Source: G020344215 sp039586575 (lineage in GTDB: Bacteria; Gemmatimonadota; Gemmatimonadetes; Palauibacterales; KS3-K002). Taken from it: 64,000 nucleotides of DNA. Under the pieces are notes generated by a model. The model was not told the DNA's origin. It saw only the letters and a program-made list of their open reading frames with translations, and searched no databases. This document shows, piece by piece, positions 25,830 to 33,406 of this stretch. Each line of letters starts with the position of its first letter. Positions within the stretch are counted from its first letter, which is position 1. The stretch covers positions 68,435-132,434 of the forward strand of contig JBDHKD010000002.1 in assembly GCA_039586575.1 (NCBI GenBank). The letters run 5' to 3'. A program made the position numbers and the translations under genes.

Positions 25830-27007
25830 TGGTGGCGGCCATAGACCCGGCGCTGACCTTCGACTCGTTCGTCGTTGGGCCAGAGAACCGCCTGGCCTGG
25901 GAAGCGGCGCGGACCGCTTCGGAGTCGCCAGGCTCGGCCTATAACCCGCTATTCATTTACAGCGATACGGGGTTGGGGAAGACGCATCTGCTCATCGCTC
26001 TCGCCAATCGGGCCATGCAGCTGCAACCCGAACTGCTTGTGGTTTACACCCCGCTAGAGGAGCTGATCCGGGAACTGACCGGCGCCGCCGAGTCCGATGT
26101 GCCTTACAGAGAGGCCGATATCTGCCTGATCGATGACCTTCAGTTCATCGGCCAACACAGCACGGACCATCAGATACTCTTCCATCTACTTGACCATCTG
26201 CTGATGGCCGGCAAACAAGTCGCGCTGGCCTGTGACCGGCCACCGCTCGAGCTCGGCGATCTCGACAATCGTCTCCTTTCGAGGTTCAGCGGCGGGCTGG
26301 TTGTAGACATCGGGCGGCCCGCGCTCGATACGCGCCGAGCGATCCTCGAATTGCGGCTTTCAGCCACGGGCGCGATGCTGAGGCCGGAGGTCCTTGACGC
26401 GATTGCCCACCTGGCGATCGAGAACGTCCGCCAGCTCAAGGGGGCGCTGAACCGAGTGCTGGCGGTCCAGGTATCCGAAGGCCGTGAGATTCAAGCCGAC
26501 GAGGTCGACCGCTTACTCGCCGATGTGGTTGGCGACGCCGAGATGCCGTGGCTCACCGACGCGTTGGAGCGTTCGGGGGCCGAGTTCGCAGATTTCCTCA
26601 ACGATGTCTCCTCCGCCGTGGAGGAAGCACTCGGCTCGCCGAAATGGCGGGAGGAGCTGGCTCGCGCGATCCTCAAGTGGGAAGGCGAGGGCTATGCCAC
26701 AGGGCGACTTGAGTCCTATCTCGACGTGGAGGAGATGGTCGATGCCGAGCAAGTCATCGCGGCATTCGAGCGAGATGTGGCAACGTTGCAGGCGATTGAG
26801 GGGGAGATACAGCGTCTCGGTGGCGAAATGCCTGAGGGCCTGTCGCTGCGGGATCCCGATCACATAGAAGAGGCCAGGCAACTGTTGGAGGAAGCTCGCA
26901 GGTCGAACCTCGCTGTCGACGACTTCTTCTTCGATGAAGAGAAGGTCGTCTGGGACTGGCCGGCCATCGATGAATTGCTGATTGAGGGTTGGGGCGATGG
27001 CAATTAA
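25829..27007 (+). CDS. DnaA-like AAA+ ATPase without a DNA-binding domain
   Basis: 392 residues. Residues 9-235 match DnaA domain III: LTFDSFVVGPENRLAWEAA, Walker A DTGLGKTH (46-53), Walker B LIDDLQFIG (100-108), sensor 1 ACDRPP (134-139), the box VII arginine segment RLLSRFSGGL (148-157) and sensor 2 NVRQLKGALNRV (199-210). DnaA domains I-II are absent, and where the helix-turn-helix domain IV should follow there is instead a 155-residue acidic helical region ending FFFDEEKVVWDWPAIDELL. Hda is the closest known plan (domain III only), but it lacks this tail. Located between mglA and a PATAN gene, with overlapping ends, so a role in the Che/Mgl pathway rather than replication is likely. Function unknown. 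Confidence 0.85.
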   Translation: MVAAIDPALTFDSFVVGPENRLAWEAARTASESPGSAYNPLFIYSDTGLGKTHLLIALANRAMQLQPELLVVYTPLEELIRELTGAAESDVPYREADICLIDDLQFIGQHSTDHQILFHLLDHLLMAGKQVALACDRPPLELGDLDNRLLSRFSGGLVVDIGRPALDTRRAILELRLSATGAMLRPEVLDAIAHLAIENVRQLKGALNRVLAVQVSEGREIQADEVDRLLADVVGDAEMPWLTDALERSGAEFADFLNDVSSAVEEALGSPKWREELARAILKWEGEGYATGRLESYLDVEEMVDAEQVIAAFERDVATLQAIEGEIQRLGGEMPEGLSLRDPDHIEEARQLLEEARRSNLAVDDFFFDEEKVVWDWPAIDELLIEGWGDGN

Positions 27008-28628
27008 GGGCAGCCTCAAAGAAGCCAGCTTACCGGACGTCCTGCAACTCCTGACTATGGGGGGCAAGACCGGTTGTCTTTCGGTCACCGACCGCCAGAG
27101 CTTTGGCTATATCTATTTCGACGAGGGACGGATCATCTACGCCTCGCTGCTCAACCGTCGTGACCGACTCGGTGACATCCTCGTCCGCGAGGGCGTGATC
27201 CAGCGGGAGCAGCTCGATGCCGCGATAGAAGAGCAGAGCAAAGCACGCGATGGCCGCCGACTCGGTGAGATTCTGCAAGACAAGGGGTTCATCGAACAGG
27301 CGACTCTGCAGAGGTGGGTACGCTACCAGATTCAAGAAGCCGTATACCATCTCTTCACTTGGCACCAGGGCACGTTCTATTTCGAGCCCGGTCAAAGACC
27401 TGATCAGGAACAGATACTCGTTTCCATCGATCCGGAGAGCCTGCTCTTGGAAGGTGCCCGCCGGGTTGACGAGTGGAGCCAGATCGAGGCGAAAGTCCCG
27501 TCCCTCGATCTGATGTTTGCGCTTCACCCCGAGCGGTCCGCCGCGATCTCGTCACTCGACCTCACCGATGAGCAGCAGAAGATACTGCCGTACCTCGATG
27601 GCAAGCACAGTGGTTGGGAGGTCATCGAGGAGACCGCCCTGGGCGAGTTCGAGGTCGGGAAAGCATTGTTCGGCCTGGTGACAGCCGGTCTGGTGCGACG
27701 GGTCGGAAAACGCGAGCGCGAGACGCCGCGAGCCGAAAAACGGGCTCGCGTCGATGAGCACCGCAATCTTGGGGTCGCCTTCTACAAGACCGGAATGTTC
27801 GATGAAGCGGTCCGCGAGCTGAAGCAGGTGCTCGAGCTCGAGCCCGACGCCCTCGATGCCGAGTTCTACCTCGGACTCGTCGCGCTCCGCAGAGGCGAGG
27901 ACGATACCGCCCAAGACAAGTTCCGCGATGTCATGGCGCGCGGGGCAGCCCGGCCTGCTGTCTACAACGATCTCGCACTCGTTCTCGCCAAGCAGGGACA
28001 GACGGTGGAGGCGGTGAGCATGCTCGAGGAGGGGCTCAGCGAGACCAAAGGGCACCCCAAGCTGTTACTGACGAAAGCGCTTTGTGAGCTGAAGTTGGGC
28101 GATCCCGCCGCCGCCAAGAGCACGCTCGACGATTATGAGGCGAGCGCCGGCCAGAGGCTGGCGGCATTGTACTACTCGACGCGGGCGCTGGCCGAGGCGA
28201 TGTCGGCCGACCTCGAAGCCGCGGCACGGGTGGTCGCCGAGGGTGTCGAGCGCTACCCGCACTCGGCGCCGCTTGCCAACAACGCGGGCGTGGTTCTCGA
28301 GCGGAAAGGTGACCTGGAGCGGTCGCGCGAGCTATACGAGCGGGCACTCGAGCAAGACTCGGGCTTGCCGCAGCCTTCCAAGAATCTCGGTGACCTGCTC
28401 TACAGAGAGGGTCTCTACGACAAGGCCGCTGAGGCCTACCAACGAGCACTGCGGGCGAACCCGAGCCTTGGGGACGACGTCTACGCCAAACTGGGCAATG
28501 TCTACTACAAAGGGCGAGAACGGAGCAAGGCGATCGAGATGTGGAAGCGTGCTCTCGAGATCAATCCGGCCAATGAGGTCGTTCGCACGAACCTCGAGTT
28601 CGTGAAAGGCAGCTCCGGTGAGCGATGA
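26997..28628 (+). CDS. DUF4388 (PATAN) plus winged-helix-like plus TPR protein (second paralogue)
   Basis: 543 residues from the ATG at 26997 (GAGGG 7-9 bases upstream; a TTG at 26982 is less likely). PATAN domain about 1-165 (IKGSLKEASLPDVLQLLTMGGKTGCL, then LGDILVREGVIQREQLDAAIEE), a winged-helix-like piece about 180-235 (SSLDLTDEQQKILPYLDGKH ... VGKALFGLVTAGLVRRVG), then about eight TPRs to the C-terminus (HRNLGVAFYKTGMFDEAVRELKQVLELEP and similar). It shares this plan with the 22424 gene. It begins in the last codons of the DnaA-like gene and overlaps cheR by 11 bases. Confidence 0.85.
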   Translation: MAIKGSLKEASLPDVLQLLTMGGKTGCLSVTDRQSFGYIYFDEGRIIYASLLNRRDRLGDILVREGVIQREQLDAAIEEQSKARDGRRLGEILQDKGFIEQATLQRWVRYQIQEAVYHLFTWHQGTFYFEPGQRPDQEQILVSIDPESLLLEGARRVDEWSQIEAKVPSLDLMFALHPERSAAISSLDLTDEQQKILPYLDGKHSGWEVIEETALGEFEVGKALFGLVTAGLVRRVGKRERETPRAEKRARVDEHRNLGVAFYKTGMFDEAVRELKQVLELEPDALDAEFYLGLVALRRGEDDTAQDKFRDVMARGAARPAVYNDLALVLAKQGQTVEAVSMLEEGLSETKGHPKLLLTKALCELKLGDPAAAKSTLDDYEASAGQRLAALYYSTRALAEAMSADLEAAARVVAEGVERYPHSAPLANNAGVVLERKGDLERSRELYERALEQDSGLPQPSKNLGDLLYREGLYDKAAEAYQRALRANPSLGDDVYAKLGNVYYKGRERSKAIEMWKRALEINPANEVVRTNLEFVKGSSGER

Positions 28629-29421
28629 CGAGGCTGCTTACGCCGCGCTATTCGCCAAGATCGAGCGCGAGCGTGGGTTTCGCGGAAACCTGTACAGACA
28701 GAAGTGCCTGCGTCGGCGCGTTGCCGTGCGAATGCGCGCCCGCGGGCTCGAGAGATTGGACGAGTACGCAGCGCTGCTGGACTCGGATCCCTCCGAGTAC
28801 GACCGCCTACTGCGCGTTCTGACCATCAACGTCAGCAAGTTCTTTCGCAACCCGGAGACCTGGGCCGTCATCCGGGAAACGATCTTACCGGACTTGCTCG
28901 GTAGGAGCGAGCCGCCAGTAGTGTGGAGTGCCGGGTCCGCGGCAGGGGAGGAGGCATACAGCGTCGCGATATTGATTACCGAGATACTCGCCGCCCGGGG
29001 GCGGAGCGTCTCGAACGGTATGCGCATCATCGGTACGGACATCGATGCGGCATCCCTAGAGGCTGCCCGGGCGGCGGTATATCCTGAGGCGGCGCTGTCG
29101 GAGACCCCGGGGGACATCCGTCAGCGCTGGTTCGTGAAGGGCGACCTGAATCGTCTAAAGGACCCGATACCGTCGCTAGTCGAGTTTCGCCAACTGGACG
29201 TCTTAGAGCGACGACCCGAATTCGAAGCCGACCTGATCCTCTGTCGCAACCTATTGATCTATCTCGACCGCCCGGCTCAACGTCAGGTATTCCAGACGAT
29301 GATCGAGGTCCTGCGACCGAGTGGCTACCTGGTTCTGGGTCGCGTGGAGATGCTGGCGCGCGACGTGAAGTCGTCTTTCGAGGTGGTCAACGCGCGAGAG
29401 AGAATCTACCGGAAACTGTGA
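28618..29421 (+). CDS. cheR: Chemoreceptor methyltransferase CheR
   Basis: 267 residues. An N-terminal helical CheR domain (GFRGNLYRQKCLRRRVAVRMRARG) is followed by the Rossmann SAM-binding domain: WSAGSAAGEEAYSVAI (motif I), IIGTDIDAASLEAARAAVY and LILCRNLLIYLD. CheR methylates glutamates on receptors. The basic helix near residues 20-40 that contacts receptors is present. No TPR or pentapeptide-tether domain is fused. GTG start 28618 within the previous gene; GTGA overlap with cheD. Its presence implies a methylated receptor elsewhere in the genome, since none is in this window. Confidence 0.95.
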   Translation: MSDDEAAYAALFAKIERERGFRGNLYRQKCLRRRVAVRMRARGLERLDEYAALLDSDPSEYDRLLRVLTINVSKFFRNPETWAVIRETILPDLLGRSEPPVVWSAGSAAGEEAYSVAILITEILAARGRSVSNGMRIIGTDIDAASLEAARAAVYPEAALSETPGDIRQRWFVKGDLNRLKDPIPSLVEFRQLDVLERRPEFEADLILCRNLLIYLDRPAQRQVFQTMIEVLRPSGYLVLGRVEMLARDVKSSFEVVNARERIYRKL

Positions 29422-29894
29422 AGATCTTTGTTCCGATGGGTGATCGTCGCGTTCTGAAGGATGAAGGGACGCTCTCGATATCGGGTCTCGGCTCGTGTGT
29501 GGCGATTGTGCTTTACGATGCGGTCTGCCGAGTCGGTGGACTCGCACACGTGCTGCTTCCCGAACCCTCGTATTCGAAGCGCGAGCGCCTCTGGTTGTTT
29601 GCCACCACGGCGATCCCGGCCCTGGTGAAAGAGATGGAAGAGGCGGGTGCGGACAGTAGCCACCTCACCGCGCGGCTTGTCGGCGGGGCTTCGATGTTTC
29701 AGGACCTCCTGCCGCCCGACCGGCCGAATATCGGTCAGCGGAACATAGCGGCTGCCCGCGCCACGCTTGCCGAGGCCAACATCCCGGTGATCGCTGAGGA
29801 GGTGGGCGGCGATGTCGGCCGCTCGCTGGAGTTCGATCTGGGCAATGGCGCTATTCGTATCCGCTCTCAGGGAAGATCCGGTGTCGAGATCTGA
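29418..29894 (+). CDS. cheD: Chemoreceptor glutamine deamidase CheD
   Basis: 158 residues with the family core ISGLGSCVAIVLYDAVCRVGGLAHVLLPEP; Cys27 is the expected nucleophile and His44 the base. CheD deamidates Gln residues of receptors and, bound to CheC, feeds back on adaptation. LVGGASMF and IAEEVGGDVGRSLEFDLGNG are also typical. The residue aligned with the catalytic Thr21 of Thermotoga CheD looks like Ile here, with Ser at 20 and 22, so activity is not certain. GTG start overlapping cheR; the last 14 bases are shared with cheB. Confidence 0.92.
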   Translation: MKIFVPMGDRRVLKDEGTLSISGLGSCVAIVLYDAVCRVGGLAHVLLPEPSYSKRERLWLFATTAIPALVKEMEEAGADSSHLTARLVGGASMFQDLLPPDRPNIGQRNIAAARATLAEANIPVIAEEVGGDVGRSLEFDLGNGAIRIRSQGRSGVEI

Positions 29895-30969
29895 CCGTGC
29901 TCGCCGGTCTGCCAGCGTTCTGGTGGTGGATGACAGCGTGTTCATGCGGCGCATGATCTCGGACATGATCTCGCGTCTGCCGGGATTCCGGGTCGTAGGG
30001 GTCGCTGCGGACGGTGAGGAGGCTTTGCGACGCATCGCGGAGCTTGATCCGGATGTGGTCACCCTGGATATCGAGATGCCGCGGCTCGATGGCTTCGGCG
30101 TGCTGGAACGCGTGATGGCCTCGCGCCCGAAGCCGATCGTCGTGTTCTCGGCCTATACCGAGGCTGGGTCGGCGGCTGCCCTGAGAGCCCTCGATCTTGG
30201 TGCCGTCGATCTCGTGGCCAAGCCTTCCGGGCCGATCTCCTTCGATGTGGCTCGGGTCGAGGCGCGGCTGTTCGAGGCCCTCGAAGCAGCGGTGGCGGCC
30301 GACGTCGGTGCGCTGGTGGGCGAGCACGGCAAGGAGGCGGCACCGGTGACCGCCCCGGGGCTCAGCGACGAGGCGGCGGTCGCCATCGCCGCCTCCACCG
30401 GAGGTCCTCGTGCCCTGTCGTATGTGCTCGGCTCCTTGCCCGCCGATCTCGGTGCAGCCGTACTCGTGGTCCAGCACATGCCACCGGGGTTCACGACGAC
30501 CTTGGCGGCACGGCTAAGCCAGATCGCCAGACTGCCGGTGGCGGAGGCCAGCGGCGGCGAGACCGTCGTCCCGAATCGGGCCTGGATCGCGCCGGGCGAC
30601 TTCCACATGCGTGTCAGGCGAACGGATGACCGGGTGAGGATCACGCTCGATCAACGGGAGTCGATGTGGGGCACGCGACCCGCCGCCGACGCGCTCTTTC
30701 CCAGCGTCGCCGAGGCGTATGCCGGTCGCTGCGTGGGTGTCGTGCTCACCGGCATGGGGCGCGACGGGGCCCACGGGCTCGCCGCCATCTTGGCCGCCCA
30801 AGGACGTACGATCGCGCAGGACAGGGAGACAAGTGTGGTGTTCGGCATGCCGGGCCGGGCCGTCGAGCTCGGTGCCGCAGAGCTCGTTGTCCCGCTGGAG
30901 GAGATTCCCGGCGCGATCGTCCGCTGCCTGGGTGAGCTGGCGCAGGCGGAACAACGGAAGCGTCGATGA
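29881..30969 (+). CDS. cheB: Receptor methylesterase/response regulator CheB
   Basis: 362 residues. Receiver domain 12-130 with phosphoacceptor Asp63 (TLDIEMPRLDG) and the VVDDS motif, then a short linker and the methylesterase domain with catalytic Ser172 (IAASTGGPRAL), His199 (QHMPPGFT) and Asp295 (GMGRDGAHG). All three catalytic residues are intact. The GTG at 29881, with AGGGA upstream, was preferred to a frame-open ATG at 29812, which lies well within cheD and would add 23 unrelated residues. The stop overlaps the next gene (ATGA). Confidence 0.95.
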   Translation: MSRSDRARRSASVLVVDDSVFMRRMISDMISRLPGFRVVGVAADGEEALRRIAELDPDVVTLDIEMPRLDGFGVLERVMASRPKPIVVFSAYTEAGSAAALRALDLGAVDLVAKPSGPISFDVARVEARLFEALEAAVAADVGALVGEHGKEAAPVTAPGLSDEAAVAIAASTGGPRALSYVLGSLPADLGAAVLVVQHMPPGFTTTLAARLSQIARLPVAEASGGETVVPNRAWIAPGDFHMRVRRTDDRVRITLDQRESMWGTRPAADALFPSVAEAYAGRCVGVVLTGMGRDGAHGLAAILAAQGRTIAQDRETSVVFGMPGRAVELGAAELVVPLEEIPGAIVRCLGELAQAEQRKRR

Positions 30970-31964
30970 ATAAGCTGGTCACCTTCCGCCTAGGGGACTC
31001 CCGGTTCGCGATTCCCGCCGAGCTGGTCGCCGAAGTCGTCGAGACCGGCCCCATTACCCACCGCCTGCCGGGTGAAAAGGGCAGTCACGTGGGTTTGGCA
31101 TGTGTTCGTGACCGCTGGATTCCGGTGGTGGAGCTTGCCAGTGCTCTCGCCGATGCGCCGCCTTTGGATCCCGATGCCCCGGGTGCTGTCGTGCTGGTTC
31201 TGGGCCGGGAGCGAGGTCAACTGGGTCTAAGGGTTCAGGACCCCGGTGAGGTGGTCGCGATGCGGGTCGAGCGAGCTCGTCAGGAACGATCCGAGGATCT
31301 GCTCGACGTCGATGGCGAGCTGGTGCGCTTCGTGGACCCTGCGACGCTGGTGGCGTCGGGGGTGATGCTGACAGGGGAGAAGGGAGCACACATGCAGGAC
31401 AGTCAGGCCAACCCCGAGCCGCTGCGAGTCGTCACGTTCCAGCTCGGCGACGAGGCGTTCGGCATCGATGTTATGGGTGTCTTCGAGGTCCTCCCGCTGC
31501 CGGAGTTGCGCCCCGTGCCGAGGGCGCCAGACTTCGTCGAAGGTGTAGTGGAAGTCCGTGACTCGATCGTTCCGGTCATCGACATGCGCAAGCGGTTCAG
31601 CATGCCGGCCCGAGAGCACGGGGCGCCGACGCGTCTGCTGATCGTTGCCATGGGCGAGGGCCGTGCGGGTCTGATCGTCGATGCCGTGCCCGGAGTCATC
31701 CCGCTGCCCGAGTCGGCCGTCAACCCGCCACCCGACTTCTTCCGCGGCCTGGCCGGACGTTACCTTGACGGCCTGGCCAAGGACGGCGACCGCTTGATCA
31801 TCTTGCTGAACGTGGGCGAGATTCTAAGCTCCAAGGAGAAGATCGCCCTGGAGAAGATGGTTAGCGAGGCCGCCTCTGCCGCCAAACGATCGGGCGCCAA
31901 GCCTCGGCCCAAGCGCAAGAAGCGCACGCCGCGCAGTACGAAGAAGAAGAAGTCGGACACTTGA
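30966..31964 (+). CDS. Tandem CheW-domain protein with a highly basic tail
   Basis: 332 residues with two CheW domains: the first about 1-130 (VTFRLGDSRFAIPAELVAEVVETGPI ... CVRDRWIPVVELASAL), the second about 145-300 (VVTFQLGDEAFGIDVMGVFEVLPLPEL ... EVRDSIVPVIDMRKRF). The last 28 residues are Lys/Arg/Ser/Pro-rich (KPRPKRKKRTPRSTKKKK) and predicted disordered. Double CheW proteins occur in several non-flagellar Che systems. The basic tail could bind acidic partners, lipid or nucleic acid; which is unknown. It overlaps cheB, and a TTG start overlaps its stop. Confidence 0.88.
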   Translation: MNKLVTFRLGDSRFAIPAELVAEVVETGPITHRLPGEKGSHVGLACVRDRWIPVVELASALADAPPLDPDAPGAVVLVLGRERGQLGLRVQDPGEVVAMRVERARQERSEDLLDVDGELVRFVDPATLVASGVMLTGEKGAHMQDSQANPEPLRVVTFQLGDEAFGIDVMGVFEVLPLPELRPVPRAPDFVEGVVEVRDSIVPVIDMRKRFSMPAREHGAPTRLLIVAMGEGRAGLIVDAVPGVIPLPESAVNPPPDFFRGLAGRYLDGLAKDGDRLIILLNVGEILSSKEKIALEKMVSEAASAAKRSGAKPRPKRKKRTPRSTKKKKSDT

Positions 31965-32914
31965 GCATCGTCTGCTCGCTTTGCCTTGCCGGTATCATCC
32001 TCTCGGGATCCCCCAATTCTCCGGCCGCACAGCAGGAGCTCCGCAGCGGCGCATTCCTGTTTCGCTACTGGCCCGGCCACGAGAACGTCGCCGCCTGGCT
32101 GGCGGAAGCCTATGCCGTGCCGCCCTCCTTCCGAGGTCTACCGCCCGACCTGCTGGCCAGCGGTGAGATCGTCGTCTACTTGGCGCCGGATGCGGCGACC
32201 TTCAATGCGCTGGCGCCCGGCGCACCCGACTGGAGTGGTGGAATAGCCTTTCCGGAAGGTGATCGGGTCGTTCTCCCCTTGTTCGGTGCCGGATCCAATC
32301 TGGCGTCGCTGCACGCAGTGCTGCGACACGAGTTGGCTCATATCGCCCTCGCGCGCTTCCTCGGGCCCGGCGTCCCCCACTGGTTTCACGAAGGGTACGC
32401 GCAGTTGGCCGCCGGGAGTTGGAGGGCCGATGACGCCTGGACGCTGCGCTTCGCCATCCTGCAAGGACGGCTCCCGGCCCTACAGTCGCTGAGCCTCGAC
32501 TTCGCCCGCAGCCGCATCAGTGCCGATCACGCCTACCTGCTCTCCTATACGGCCGTCGCGTTCCTCTACCGCCTCGGTGGTGCGGAAGGATTCGCGCGCT
32601 TTCTGGAGCGCTGGCGCGAGCTCGGTGATCCGGACTCGGCCATGCGCCGCACCTACGGCCTCACGCTCGGCCAGTTCGAACGCCTCTGGCGCCGAGACGT
32701 CGGCCGCCGCTTCGGTTGGCTGTTGGTGCTCGCTCAGACGGCGGTGTTCTGGACCATCATGACGATCCTTTTGCTCGTTCTGGGGTATTGGAAAAAGCAG
32801 CGAACTCGCCGAAAACTCGAGGCCCTGGAAGCGGCTGTGGCCGCCCAGGAACCACTGGAAGGAGCGGATTGGCCGGACGGCGGCCTGATTGACGACCCTC
32901 GCCGAAAGGAATAG
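31961..32914 (+). CDS. Membrane-anchored zinc-metallopeptidase-like protein (peptidase MA-like)
   Basis: 317 residues starting at a TTG that overlaps the previous stop. A hydrophobic N-terminus ending near SPAAQQ looks like a signal peptide. HELAH (about residue 125, in HAVLRHELAHIALARFLG) followed by PHWFHEGYAQLAAG gives the HExxH plus downstream Glu pattern of gluzincin/peptidase MA families. A helix near 245-270 (WLLVLAQTAVFWTIMTILLLVLGYW) should anchor it, leaving the catalytic part outside the cytoplasm and a short acidic tail inside. Substrate unknown. Translational coupling to a Che gene is unusual and suggests a functional tie, though it may only share the transcript. Confidence 0.75.
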   Translation: MSIVCSLCLAGIILSGSPNSPAAQQELRSGAFLFRYWPGHENVAAWLAEAYAVPPSFRGLPPDLLASGEIVVYLAPDAATFNALAPGAPDWSGGIAFPEGDRVVLPLFGAGSNLASLHAVLRHELAHIALARFLGPGVPHWFHEGYAQLAAGSWRADDAWTLRFAILQGRLPALQSLSLDFARSRISADHAYLLSYTAVAFLYRLGGAEGFARFLERWRELGDPDSAMRRTYGLTLGQFERLWRRDVGRRFGWLLVLAQTAVFWTIMTILLLVLGYWKKQRTRRKLEALEAAVAAQEPLEGADWPDGGLIDDPRRKE

Positions 32915-33001
32915 TATTGACCGGTTCACGCCGGACATCCTGGGTAGAGAATCGATCGCGGGCCGCGGGCGGTCCGCCGAGCATGGAGGCCGGAGGCGTT
33001 G

Positions 33002-33211
33002 GTGAAGGCGTCGGTGACTGATCTGACAGACGGGCCGCGGGCCCTGCAATTCACGCGGTTGAACTGGGCGTTGCTGGTGGCCGCTGCCGTGCTCATCGTC
33101 CTCGGCTACACCGCGCTTGCCAGTAGTTCGCCGCTCCTTTCTACCGTCATCGCGCCGCTTCTCCTGGTCGCGGCCTACGCGGTGCTGATACCGCTAGGCC
33201 TCATCCTGTGA
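33002..33211 (+). CDS. Small two-helix membrane protein (DUF3098-like)
   Basis: 69 residues: a polar N-terminus (VKASVTDLTDGPRALQFTRLN), then two transmembrane helices (WALLVAAAVLIVLGYTAL and VIAPLLLVAAYAVLIPLGLIL) joined by a short Ser-rich loop. The NW-LL-A-A---VLGY pattern recalls DUF3098, a small uncharacterised membrane family described from Bacteroidetes, but the match is by eye. GTG 33002 follows GGAGG by 5 bases; TTG 32999 is an alternative. The gap from the peptidase gene is 87 bases and holds no clear terminator. Function unknown. Confidence 0.65.
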   Translation: MKASVTDLTDGPRALQFTRLNWALLVAAAVLIVLGYTALASSSPLLSTVIAPLLLVAAYAVLIPLGLIL

Positions 33212-33221
33212 TGGCAGCCGG

Positions 33222-33250
33222 TTGACGGCCGTTTGGTCGGGGCGTATGCT
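33222..33250 (+). promoter_or_regulatory. Promoter of tRNA-Val
   Basis: TTGACG (33222-33227) and TATGCT (33245-33250) with a 17-base spacer, 18 bases before the tRNA 5' end. Confidence 0.75.
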
Positions 33251-33267
33251 GGCGGCCGAGTGGAACG

Positions 33268-33341
33268 GGGCGCGTAGCTCAGCTGGTAAGAGCGCTGCCC
33301 TTACAAGGCAGAGGCCCCTGGTTCGAGCCCAGGCGCGCCCA
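33268..33341 (+). tRNA. tRNA-Val (anticodon TAC)
   Basis: A 74-base cloverleaf. The acceptor stem GGGCGCG (33268-33274) pairs fully with CGCGCCC (33334-33340), discriminator A. The anticodon stem CTGCC/GGCAG encloses loop CTTACAA with anticodon TAC at 33302-33304. The T arm is CCTGG-TTCGAGC-CCAGG. The 3' CCA is not encoded. Confidence 0.97.
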
Positions 33342-33361
33342 TGGCGACTCGCACCTGTGGC

Positions 33362-33377
33362 GCGGGCGTTAGCCCGC
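33362..33377 (+). other. Hairpin downstream of tRNA-Val
   Basis: GCGGGC and GCCCGC form a perfect 6-bp stem around GTTA, without a T run. It may protect or process the tRNA 3' end, weakly terminate, or sit in the leader of the next gene, for which no separate promoter is visible. Confidence 0.4.
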
Positions 33378-33406
33378 TGGAACAGACCCCAAGGGAGAGC
33401 AAGTCT

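Noticed and set aside
25829..27007. Replication initiator DnaA and a nearby oriC
   Set aside because: No DNA-binding domain IV in the protein, no dnaN/recF/gyrB neighbours and no cluster of DnaA boxes seen.
29812..29880. Longer CheB start at ATG 29812
   Set aside because: It would add 23 residues unlike CheB and overlap cheD by 83 bases; GTG 29881 has a better ribosome-binding site and places VVDDS near residue 15.
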